From Chimonanthus salicifolius (Eukaryota; Streptophyta; Magnoliopsida; Laurales; Calycanthaceae): 64,000 bases of DNA. The notes under the pieces were generated by a model. It worked only from the letters and a program-made list of their open reading frames with translations, had not been told where the DNA came from and did no database searches. Shown here piece by piece: positions 34,109 through 44,262 of the stretch. The DNA lies in NCBI GenBank assembly GCA_013350335.1, contig CM023538.1:61927080-61991079 (forward strand), given 5' to 3'. A program made the translations under genes and the position numbers. Within the stretch, counting starts at the first letter, position 1. Each line of letters starts with the position of its first letter.

Positions 34109-34251
34109 ATTAGAAGAAGTAAAAACTTATAAACAAAATTACTTAAAATAGATCTCTATAGTCCAAATTCACTAGAGTGCTTATGACTTATATTTATTTT
34201 AGTTTAGTTTTTTTATATCATAAATATTTTCAGTTCATATTGAAGGTGAGA

Positions 34252-34745
34252 CTAATTTTAGAAATAAAAGAAATCACATGTAAACTTCGTCTATTAAGTA
34301 AATTCAGAGGAAATTAGATCTAAGATTTTTTAATCTAAAATAAAAAATTTAAATCAACTAAATTATCTATTTATTGTTTTATTTTATTCTACTCTCTTTT
34401 ATATAGCCTTGAGTCTTTCTTTATTTGGTACCTTCCCTAAATTACTAGTAACAATAATAAGCTCAACAACTATGTACGATGTGAGCTAATAACAATATAG
34501 ACTAATTGTAAAAATAAAATAAATTATCAATAAACTTCATATATTAATTAAGTTTAAAAAATTAGATTTAAGACATTTTAATCTAAATTTAAAATTTAAA
34601 ATCAATTAAATTATCTGTTCAATATTTTATTTTATTTTATTCCACTCTCTTCTTTCCTACAAATCTCAAGCCTTCCTTTATTCGGTACCAATAATAGTTA
34701 CATAGTTCACCAACTATGTACCATGTGAGTTAGTAACAATAATAG
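34252..34745. repeat. Tandem duplication, unit about 245 bp
   Basis: The first unit runs from GACTAATTTTAGAAATAAAAG to CAACTATGTACGATGTGAG. The second begins GACTAATTGTAAAAATAAAAT at 34499 and ends CAACTATGTACCATGTGAG. Only one unit is seen in copy A (from about 24525), so the duplication is local to copy B. Confidence 0.75.
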
Positions 34746-35401
34746 CCTTTCATCAGTTGTTCATTACTTTGGAATCTCATTGACAGCTCTGCTGAAAGAA
34801 TCTTGTGTTGTCGGTGTGGAAGACAAACAAGCTAGTCACAAAAAAATTATAATATTATTGATAGGTGTGGGTCAGCCTACTTTATAAAGAGCTTAAATAT
34901 GGATAGGTGGGTCATGCACGTGTATCATGTGGAACAATTTTTTATTTTATTTTTTATACTACAATAACAATATATAAGAAGAGAGCTGTTGTGACCATTC
35001 TACACGTGGCATTTAAAAATCAATGTCACAAATTGTTAACAAATTAAGAATTAAGTGAAATTTATTAGTTTGATGAGACTTTTTATGTGATTTCAGATTA
35101 TAAGTATGATACTTATAGGGCTATTTTAAATAATATAAAAATATAATGATTTATAGAATTTAAGTCTGATTCAAGTTTTAAATATCTTGACTTCTCGTTT
35201 TTTGAAATATATTTTCATGAATATTCAAGAATTATAGAGATATTACATAAAAATAAATGAAAATTGGAAAAAAAGGATACTTAGGGGAAAATAGTCAAAT
35301 CCATAAAGATCTAATATCTTCACATTTTTAGGACTAGATTTTGTATGAAATTGAAGAATGATGGGATGCCTTTAGACTTGGTGTCACAGTGAAGTTGTCA
35401 G

Positions 35402-35812
35402 CATTGTGACAAATACCGTTCTCGAGATATTAACGGCAATTAGTAATAACAAGATATTTTTAAATTCTCGAATTTTTACCGAGTATTTAATGGAAAAATA
35501 TCCTGAAAATTATAATATTTAGAAAATAAAAAATAGAATAAATAAAAAATTTAATGAAATAAAAATGGTATAGGGAATTTACCGGGAATTTATCAGGAAT
35601 TTACCTACAATTTATTGGGATATTATCGCGTCATTAACGTTTATCGCGTTTTTAAAGCGATTTTATCGAGAATTTACCGAAAATTTATCGTTGTGGCAAT
35701 AAAAGCGCGTTTTTAATGCGGTAATGGTATTTTGCCGATAAAAATGCGGTAATAGTATTTTGCCGATAAAAATGCGGTAAATTTGAAAATACCGCTGATA
35801 TTTGTGACAAGG
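35402..35812. mobile_element. hAT-type MITE, CATTGTGACAAATA ends
   Basis: This 411-bp element is flanked by a perfect 8-bp duplication GTTGTCAG (35394-35401, 35813-35820). The left end CATTGTGACAAATACCG and the reverse complement of the right end (CCTTGTCACAAATATC) agree closely. The interior holds repeated TTTACCG and GCGGTAA words and a short tandem duplication (GGTAATRGTATTTTGCCGAT, 35721-35775). Non-coding. Confidence 0.85.
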
Positions 35813-36082
35813 GTTGTCAGGAGTGTAGTCGATTTTCTCTTCTAACTAAAACGGTTTTGGTAAATAAAAAGTGATGAAAATTAATTTATGAATGAAAAAT
35901 AGAAAATGCGATGAAAATTGGAAATTTTTAACTTTTCAATTAAATTATTTATCCCATCAATCTTGAGTTAGATCTTTTATATTTGAATTTGACAAATTAA
36001 TTTTATGGATTGTCTATCTATTTGACATCTATATGATTTGAACTCACAATTTTAAACTATAATTATAAGATTTTATCAGATA

Positions 36083-36412
36083 TAGGGCTGAAACTCGGAT
36101 CGAGTCAGGTTTCAATAAATCCAATTCAACCTATCTCAAAAATTATTTAACCTGACCTGACACGACCCGAATGGCTGACCCAAGTTACTCAACCCAACCT
36201 GACCTGAATTTCTGATTCGACTCAACCCAAGTGCTGTTTTATTATTTGGTGCACTCTAGTCGAATTGAGTCGGGTCAGGTTGCTTTTAAAATTTTCAATC
36301 CTACCCGACCTTAATTTCATACAGATTTATTTTTTGTCAACTCGATTTTACTTGACATATACACAATCATAATCTAAAACCCATTAATTTCTCAGGTCGA
36401 GTTTTACTCCTA
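36083..36412. mobile_element. hAT-type MITE, TAGGGCTGAAACTCG ends
   Basis: This 330-bp element is flanked by a perfect 8-bp duplication ATCAGATA (36075-36082, 36413-36420). The termini TAGGGCTGAAACTCG and CGAGTTTTACTCCTA are imperfect inverted repeats. The interior is rich in CCCAACCTGACC-like words. Non-coding. Confidence 0.83.
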
Positions 36413-36778
36413 ATCAGATATACTATAAGTCTTTGTCAATTTATTTTATTATCTAAAGTATCTAAAGGAGATTGTAATGTCCACCAAAAGAACCTCTTTG
36501 GGCCATGACGTTGAATGATTGTACAGCCATTATAGTTCTAATAATAATAATAATTTATTTAAGTGCGATTTAATTGATAATATTAAATTAAGGTTCCAAA
36601 TCTTTTTTATTAAGCAGTTAAGTCTTTGTTTATCGAGCACCAAGTCAAGTCAAGCAGCCCAAGCCTATCCATTCAGGTTAGTAGTAATCGAGTTAGACGT
36701 CCATATTGTCCAAAGGAGATATGATGCCGACAACAAATGTCCCCCTGATGGAATATTATTTAAATTGCTGCTACTTTA

Positions 36779-37778
36779 GAGTAAGCGGTGTGGTGGCCAT
36801 ATATGGCCATCGAATGTGGACCGTATGAGAATAGCTACTTGTGGAGTCTACATCATTTATTGTTAAATGGCTGACTACAGATAATAGATGTAGCCAACCA
36901 TTTCTCTCTCTCTCCTCTTTTTTATATTATATATATATAACTTGTATATAGTTTTTGATTTTTTTGATTTTCTCTTTTTATTTATTTATTTGATTATTTT
37001 GGATTTTTTGTTTTGTTTTTGGGTATAATTTGTATATTAGGGCAAATAATTATTTTTTTCTTTATTTTATTATTTTATTTTTTATACAAAAAATAAAAAA
37101 TAACTCTTTACCTTTTGAATTTTTTTTTTCCTTTACATTTGTAAACAAAATATATGAGAAACAAAAAATTAAAATTATTCTGTACAAAAATTAAAATTAT
37201 AGCTATTGAGAAACAAAAATATTAAAAATAATATTTTATTCATCGCAAACAATATGGAAAATTACATTTCTAAAAATATTCTCTTTAAACTTCTTCATTA
37301 CCAAATTTAGTCCACAAAATGCAATCATAAATAAATTAACTCAAGGTGGCAATCATATGTAATGTATTTTTATTTATACTAGAGTATGTAATATCTTTTT
37401 AATTTATTTATTTCCAGCATCACAATTATGTATGTCTTTTTAATTTATTTAATTTCTTGTGAGAGAATATGTATGTTTTTTAATTTATTTAATTACTTGT
37501 GAGAAAATATATATGATTTGTTAATTTATTTAATTACTTGTGAAAAAATATGTAATGTCTTTATATTTATTTTCTTTTAAGTTTGTTAAAAAAATGTATA
37601 TAAAAAAATAATAATAAAATATTAAAAAATAACCATTCTAGTTAACACTATACCGTGTGACGAGGCTGGCTAAAAATTATAGTCAGCCATGTCATCAAAA
37701 GATATATTATTTAATTATATGGCTGGCTACATTTAGTGACATAGCCAGCTATATATGGCCATCCCACACCACTTGCCC
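36779..37778. mobile_element. PIF/Harbinger-type MITE, about 1 kb
   Basis: The ends are GAGTAAGCGGTGTGGTGGCC and, inverted, GGGCAAGTGGTGTGGGATGG, each leading into CCATATAT. A 3-bp TTA flanks both sides (36776-36778, 37779-37781), the target duplication of PIF/Harbinger elements. The interior is AT-rich without a transposase. Confidence 0.72.
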
Positions 37779-38370
37779 TTAGTGATAGAAGCTGTTTATG
37801 ACACATTGATGGTCCACCACTTCTACTCAAAAGAAATGTTGCTATCATTTCACTCTCACAATAATACAAAAAAAAAAAGTGATAAATTGTATGTAACGAT
37901 AGTACTGAAAAGAAATGTTGCATCATTTCACCCTCACAATAATTAAAAAAGTAGCAATCATCTCATAAATATTTTGTGTAATTTAACATGAGTTTTACTA
38001 TATTGTCTATTTTATCTTTCGAACCGATTAGCAGAACTCTTCAAATGAGCTTGTCGGATCACTGACCCTTCTACTGCGGTATAAATCGGCTCATTGATCG
38101 GCTCACTAAAATTTATCTAAGTGAGACTATTTTTTTCATACAAATAGCAAATCAGATCACTCATAGACTCATTGATCGGATCACTGATTTTTTTTTTTTA
38201 ATGATTTCGTACGACAGTAGAAGGGTAAAATGAGCAATACTCTAAATCACGTGTCTCGTTACACAAAATACTTGTGGAAGGATCGCTACCCTACAAAAAA
38301 TAGTGATAAATTGTATGTAATTGATAAACACTGGTGTTTTGATGGAAAGAGATATCGATCTACTTCTCTG

Positions 38371-39905
38371 ATAATTAGATGTCAATAAATGAAAAATATT
38401 TTAAGAATATTATTCAATAAATATATAATTGAGACTAATTCTAATAATATACAAAAGAACAAATTGAATAAAAACTCCTTAGATAATATTATTAAAGAAT
38501 TTTTTTATAGGAAAAACTCTGTAAATATTTTAACATCTATAAAAGAGATTTAGCTATGAATAGGCACAAATAGACAGGGACAAGCATATTCATGCACAGT
38601 AATTTTTATACCACTATTTTCTCTATAGTGCACTATTTTAAAAGTAAATTTCAATTTTACTTTTACTTCTCTCTTTCCTATTTTCTCTCATAGCGCAAGG
38701 GCACTATTTTAAAAGCAAATTTCCTTTTACTTCTTTCTTTCCTTCTCTTTTCATCTTTTCTAAAGTAAAAGTAAAATTGTAATTTCCTTTTAAAAGTTGC
38801 ACTATAAGAAAATTATGGTGTAAAGATCACTGCTCATATTCATTTAGATGTTTTCATGTTCACCTCTTTCAAAGCAAAAGAAGATAAGAGTGATGGAATG
38901 TAAGTTTGTTCTTTTGAATGATATATCAGTTTTTAACCGGTGCTTCATCAGTTATCGTTTTTCATCACTTATTTACTCTTTCTTGATTGAATCTCTTTCC
39001 ATTTTTATAAATAGAAATGACTTTCTTAATAATGAATAATAATTAAATTCTTAAATACATTTTGAGTTGGCCCCACCAATAAATCAAAATCCATGGGAAT
39101 GATCTTCATTTAGTATTCATTCAGCATTCTCTTTATCCTTGACTCTCCTTCCTTTCCAACGTCTCTCTTATTACTTTAGTTCTCTCTCAAAATTGAATGC
39201 AAAATGACAATCAGACTATAAAAAACAATAGGTGAGAGTTCAAATGAAGCAAGTTCATTGCAGCCACCCTATCCGTACACCAAGTAAATGAAAAAATAAT
39301 TTATTTCCAAAACCCCCCAGTTTTTCATTTACAATAGAGCAAAAAATTGGAATAAATTCAAAAAATTAAAAGAAATGCATGAGATCTAACATTTAAACAT
39401 CATATTACTCTCCTAATTACTCCATCCACCATTTCCAAACACATAAAACCCAAAATTTTCACACATCCTCCATAATTTCATTCACCAACAATAACCCAAA
39501 CTTCATGAAATATTTAACCTTCAATTTACTTTCAAATTTCATAAAACGCTAATAATCACTTCTAACCTTTCAATATTAAAGAAATTATAAAACATCTTTC
39601 TATATCATTATGGAAAATCTATTTTATTATACAACCTTTTATTTGCACACTTTCATCCCATGCTTTACCCACAAAATCACTCAATCCCAACACCAACATA
39701 AAGTTAAAAAAAAAGGGAAAAAACCAAGCAAGGAAAACAATTTAGACATGCATACGATGGATAGAGACCAGCAAAGAAGGCAGAACAAAACCATACAAAC
39801 TACAAAGTAGAATACGAAGATGGTTATGAAGTAGAGAATCCAACCCAATTATCAGGTCTAGTGCTTAAGGGGAGAAGAAAGACTAAACCAAACCAAGGAT
39901 TTGGA
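38371..39905. other. Intergenic, nothing recognised
   Basis: AT-rich DNA. It contains an imperfect duplication of TATAGTGCACTATTTTAAAA-like words (38625-38790). No gene or terminal repeat recognised. Confidence 0.45.
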
Positions 39906-39909
39906 AGAA

Positions 39910-40116
39910 GATGATAGTAAAAAGGGAGATTACTGCCCATGGAGTCTTCAAGAAACTTTGAACGAAGCTTGCTCAATAATCGTTGATTTCTTTGAAGATA
40001 GGGGAAAGATAGAAATCATCCTCATCTAGTATCAGTACAGACGCAATCTTGTTGACGAGAGTAACCAGGGATTGATTGCAGCCATAGGAGTTGTTGATTT
40101 CACGGTTAAAGAGAAG
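39910..40116 (-). pseudogene. DUF247 C-terminal relic, cut by LTR element
   Basis: On the minus strand it aligns with the C-terminal part of the 44263 gene. Matching words include the complement of GATTTCTTTGAAG, of ATCTTGTTGACGAGAGTAACCA and of GATTGCAGCCATAGG. It is diverged, with stops and shifts. The match ends at the GGGTC target duplication where the LTR element begins; beyond 43445 I see only weak resemblance. Confidence 0.65.
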
Positions 40117-40120
40117 GGTC

Positions 40121-40322
40121 TATTGGAATATATATTTAGATTATCCTAATTATAATGTAATTAAGATTCTAGTTTGGGTTTACCTCTAATTCAGATGTGT
40201 ATTTGATTTATAATTAGTTAAGTGTTTGAGTCTGATTGTGATAGTCTTAGAGTCGGCTAGAGGCTATATATACATGTAATAGCATAGGGATTTAATATAA
40301 TACATAGATTATCTTTTCTACA
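40121..40322 (+). repeat. Left LTR
   Basis: A 202-bp repeat with a TATATATACATG TATA-like element (about 40265-40276) that could start transcription. Followed by the primer-binding site at 40323-40331. Confidence 0.92.
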
Positions 40323-42332
40323 TGGTATCAGTCAAAATTAGATCTTAGTGGACCTTCAATAATCAGTTTTTTTTTCTCTCCCTCTGCCTGAGGAGATTCA
40401 TCGGCAGCGGGAGGGAGGGAGGGAGAGACACTATTCTTGCTCTGTTCGCCATGTGGGTCTCACGTTTGGATCCCCAACACCAGCAGCATTCCTCCATCTT
40501 GTCTCCAGCACACATCCGTGTAGTTTTTCAGGCCTCAGATCTACCATTCAGATCTGGTTTCCTGCGCTTGGTGTGTTATGCTTTGTTCAACCCAGACTTC
40601 CGCTACTGCTCAGGCAAGACTGTTGCCTGTTTCTTGGCTTTTTTTCTTTCCAGTTTTCTGCAGAGACTAAATCGCTTTGCTACCTTCGATTGAGAGTTGT
40701 TTGTGTTATCGTCGTCGACCCTGTTTTCTTTCGTCTAGAAGTCAACGGATCTGATTTTCAGGAACACCGACAGATCGCTATGTCTGCTCCTTCTTCGTGC
40801 AGATCTGCACCTTCTCATTGGTTTGTGTTGTTCTACGATCGTCAGACCTGCTGCACAATCTCTTGCAGATCCCTCTTCTGCTGCGTCAAACATCTCTCCA
40901 TCGTATTCATCAGATCTTGCTTCAGAAAGATTCCCCGTCTTCCGCCTCTCTCGCCGTCGGTATTGATGCCGACCCATATCAGATCTGAGATTGTGTTGCT
41001 GATTCGTCCCCTGCGACAGCCAACCAGCCTCTCTCCACAAGGAGCCTTGTTCTCACCGACTGCACATCAAGAGGAAGAATCGCTAGTCTGCTGCTAACTC
41101 TTTGGTCTTGTTGATTTGCGCCATCCACATCTCCTTCGATCGGAGAAAAAAAAAAGTACTGAGACAAGTCTCAGATCTCGTTTCTTCTCATGGCCATCCT
41201 TCTCCGTCCGTCTCTCAGATCTGATCTGATCTGTGCGCATTCTGCCTTGTTCGCATATCATCGTCGGGCCCAGATATGCCCACAACTTGCAGATCTATCA
41301 AACAGTTTCTCAGATATGTTTTTTGCCATCGCCCACAACTTGCACCTTCTGTCGTTCACCGCACAGAGAGGCAAAACCGGTTTGTTGCCGTGTTAGGCGT
41401 GTTGCTCTCTCCGATTCAGTGACCAAAGAGGCAGCCCATTGTCTTGTCCTTTGCAGTGCCTTTGTTTTCAGACCGTCCCAAATCGCCAGATCTTGAGATT
41501 CAGATCAGCCAGTTGGCCGTCATTGCATCTTCCTGGCAAGTTCTTCCCTCTTAACGGATTGTGCTGTTGCATCACACTGCTCTATTGCTGCCACACGCTG
41601 CACCGCCTAGCAAATCTAAGCCATTTCTTTTCAGATCTGCCATTCATCCAGATGCTGCTATTAGTGCCCCGTTCACAGAACTGATCTAGATCTGTTTGCG
41701 ACAAACTCAAGAATGGAAGCTACCGCCGTAGTCGCTTTCGCCGCTGCCTACCACCGCCACAGATCTGGTTTGCAGCCATTTTTGTTGCTGTTTTGTACCA
41801 GATCTGCAACAGTTCTGCATCTTGAGGCATAAAAAAAAAAAAGAATACTGTCACAAATACCCTTAGTCCTGTTTCTGTTTCAGCCCTGTTTCAACCTCGA
41901 TTGTTTTCCCTAGTTGATGTTATGCTCATCGCAGGCCTCTCCACTCAGCCCGTGCTGCACCAATGCTGCAAAAATGGAGAAGGAAGACCCTTTTCTAGAT
42001 TTGCTTCTGCTGTTGCAGCAACTGCTGCATTCTGTCTTACAACTGATAGCCACCACAGCAGATTTGGGCATTTTTGCTAAGAGATTTGGGACTGACAGAA
42101 AAAATGCCAGGGGTGGTAGAATTTCTAGTAAATAATGGAAGGCAACTTGAAGCTGTCACCCTAGCTTATGCATTTGAACTCACAGACCGTAGCAGTACTG
42201 ATGATGGTCATCCATGGCTACTTTTTGTTGGAGTTCTTGTTTGTTTTTTTACTGTTCTCAGCCTCGTGTTTTGTTGTTTCTTCTTACCACAATCTACGAG
42301 ATATGTGTCTAGAAGAAAGGGGGAGAACTGAA

Positions 42333-42460
42333 GAAAGGGACACAACCCTTCTCCTCCTATTTTGTTGAAGCCGAAGAAAGGGCCGCAAATTGCCCTTCTC
42401 GAGCAGGCTGATTGAAGTCGAAGAAAGGGACACAAATTGCCCTTCTCGAGCACGTCTTTT
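42333..42460 (+). repeat. Short repeat, GAAGAAAGGG...CCCTTCTCGAGCA units
   Basis: About three partial units containing GAAGAAAGGGMCACAA and TTGCCCTTCTCGAGCA. They lie inside the LTR element just upstream of its 29-bp minisatellite. Confidence 0.65.
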
Positions 42461-42564
42461 TTTGTCGTTTCTCGAAAAAGAGACAACATGTTTTGGACAC
42501 ATGTCCATTTGTTGTGGAATTCATTCACTCTTTTTATTTGGAGGACTCTGATTCATCTCCATTG

Positions 42565-42898
42565 TTTGCTGGCCTTTCATGGTTATAACCTCATTTGCTG
42601 GTCTTTCATGGTTACAGCCTCATTTGCTGGTCTTTATGACTTTACAGTCATTTGCTGGCCTTTCATGGCTACAGCTCTATTTGCTGGCCTTTCATGGCTA
42701 AAGCCCCATTTGCTGGCCTTTCATGGTTATAGCCCCATTTGCTAGCCTTTCATGGTTACAGCTTCATTTGCTGGCCTTTCATGGTTATAACCTCATTTGC
42801 TGGCCTTTTATGGCTACAGCCCTATTTGCTGGTCTTTATGACTTCAGCCTTTATTTGCGGGGGGTTTATGGCTACAACTATTGTTCGCTAGCCTTTAA
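42565..42898 (+). repeat. 29-bp minisatellite inside the LTR element
   Basis: About ten to eleven units of TTTGCTGGCCTTTCATGGYT plus AYARCCYCA. Units vary at a few positions and one or two are 28 bases. The last copies are degenerate. The array lies in the internal region of the 40121-43440 element. Confidence 0.9.
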
Positions 42899-43238
42899 GA
42901 TCTGATTGATCGATGTTATAGCTTCAGCCCCTTGTTTTTCAGGTCATTCGTCACCTGCATTTATTCCATATTGCCATCATTGTTTGCCGGACAATTGTCT
43001 TATGACCACTACTGTTGTCCGAACCTCTTTCTCTATTTCAAGCCGCCATTGGTGTTCGCCACTTGTCATTTTGCTATTTGCAGCTACTCAACGCTGCCTC
43101 TTCAACAAATTTTGCAGCCAATCAGTGTGCTGTTTCAACAAATCTTCGTGGCCAGTTGGTGTGCCACTTTTGTAGTTCATCTGTTGGTTCTCCACGTTCC
43201 AAGCTTCACGTTCATTCACATTTCAGCTTGCGGGGGCG

Positions 43239-43440
43239 TGTTGGAATATATATTTAGATTATCCTAATTATAATGTAATTAGGATTCTAGTTTGGGTTTA
43301 CTTCTAATTAAGAGGTGTAATTGATTTATAATTAATTAAGTGTTTGAGTCTGATTGTGATAGCCCTAGGGTCGGCTAGAGGCTATATATACATGTAATAG
43401 CATAGGGATTTAATATAATACATAGATTATCTTTTCTACA
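43239..43440 (+). repeat. Right LTR
   Basis: Same 202-bp sequence as 40121-40322 with a handful of substitutions. Preceded by the polypurine tract GCTTGCGGGGGCG and followed by the GGGTC target duplication. Confidence 0.92.
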
Positions 43441-43445
43441 GGGTC

Positions 43446-44262
43446 ACTTAGGGGATCTTTTGAGCCTATATGAAATAGTGTTAAAATCTATTTCTGATAC
43501 CACTTGTTAAGATCTGAATATTAAACTTAAGAAACTAATTGAGTGAAGTGACTCGAATCCTAATCTCCCTCTGCATTTTGAAGGTGGGACTCAAGTCAGT
43601 TCCGAGTATAGACGGCGTTGGCTACTGTCTAAATCTCAAGATAAAAAGACCTTCACATTTAAATTCTTTAATATAGCCGTTACAAAAATCTCTGAAATCT
43701 CTTGTAGCCCCTCAGATTTTAGGGAATGCCCCAACTTTCGAGTGCGGCTGAAGATCACTCAACGTCATGCCTATTGAATTTTGTACAGCTCTCTCCCTCT
43801 CGTTGTTGGAAAAGTCACATCAGAAGAAAAGATGATACATTATTTACTTTGGCACTAATCGATGCACAACAGTACCCATCTGGGCTATCCTTCACCTGTT
43901 AAGTCACACCCACACACACACACAGTTGAGTCAGCCATTTACGAGAACTGGGAATCTCAAATGAAATCAATTCGATTATAATTGTGCCCACCATATAAAT
44001 TAAAAGAAAAAAAATTAAATTTGTATTCTTTGGCATTGAACCACTTTTGATTTTTTCTTTAAAAAAATATTTATATTATTATGTCATCAGGACAAGTGAG
44101 CAAATTATTCTGAGAGATGAAGTCTTATTACAACTTTTTACATTGCTGCAATTAATTCTCACAAAACAAAACAAAACAAAACATTTTTTTATTTGATTTC
44201 CAAACAGTACAGTGAGCAATACAAACATACGGTATGAAAGCTTATACGGTGAAGAAAATGGC
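43446..44262. other. Intergenic, nothing recognised
   Basis: No coding frame. It contains a short CACA run (43908-43923) and a CAAAA run (44163-44185), and flanks the 3' end of the minus-strand DUF247 gene. Confidence 0.45.

Larger units (their letters stand above)
29220..38370. repeat. Older direct segmental duplication, copy B
   Basis: Counterpart of 22870-26215, expanded by insertions. These are a 2.86-kb block at about 29343-32205, a fold-back MITE at 32965-33305, hAT MITEs at 33877, 35402 and 36083, and a Harbinger-type MITE at 36779. It also has its own 245-bp tandem duplication (34252-34745). Confidence 0.82.
40121..43440 (+). mobile_element. Non-autonomous copia-like LTR retrotransposon
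   Basis: Two 202-bp LTRs (40121-40322 and 43239-43440) are nearly identical. The right LTR starts TGTTGG and both end CTACA; the left start is TATTGG, one base changed. The 5-bp target duplication is GGGTC (40116-40120, 43441-43445). A TGGTATCAG primer-binding site follows the left LTR at once, and GCTTGCGGGGGCG, a classic polypurine tract, precedes the right LTR. The 2.9-kb interior has no gag, protease, integrase or RT motif, so the element must be moved by another's proteins. LTR similarity implies fairly recent insertion. Confidence 0.92.

Noticed and set aside
36519..36779. 86-residue open frame
   Set aside because: It spans a junction of ordinary duplicated sequence and stops at the edge of a MITE; no domain.
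40453..41097. 214-residue open frame in the LTR element interior
   Set aside because: No retroviral or other domain, pyrimidine-rich composition, and overlapping open frames of similar length; most likely chance.
42565..42898. CRISPR-like array of 29-bp repeats
   Set aside because: The units are contiguous with no unique spacers, and the DNA is plant nuclear; it is a minisatellite in a retroelement.
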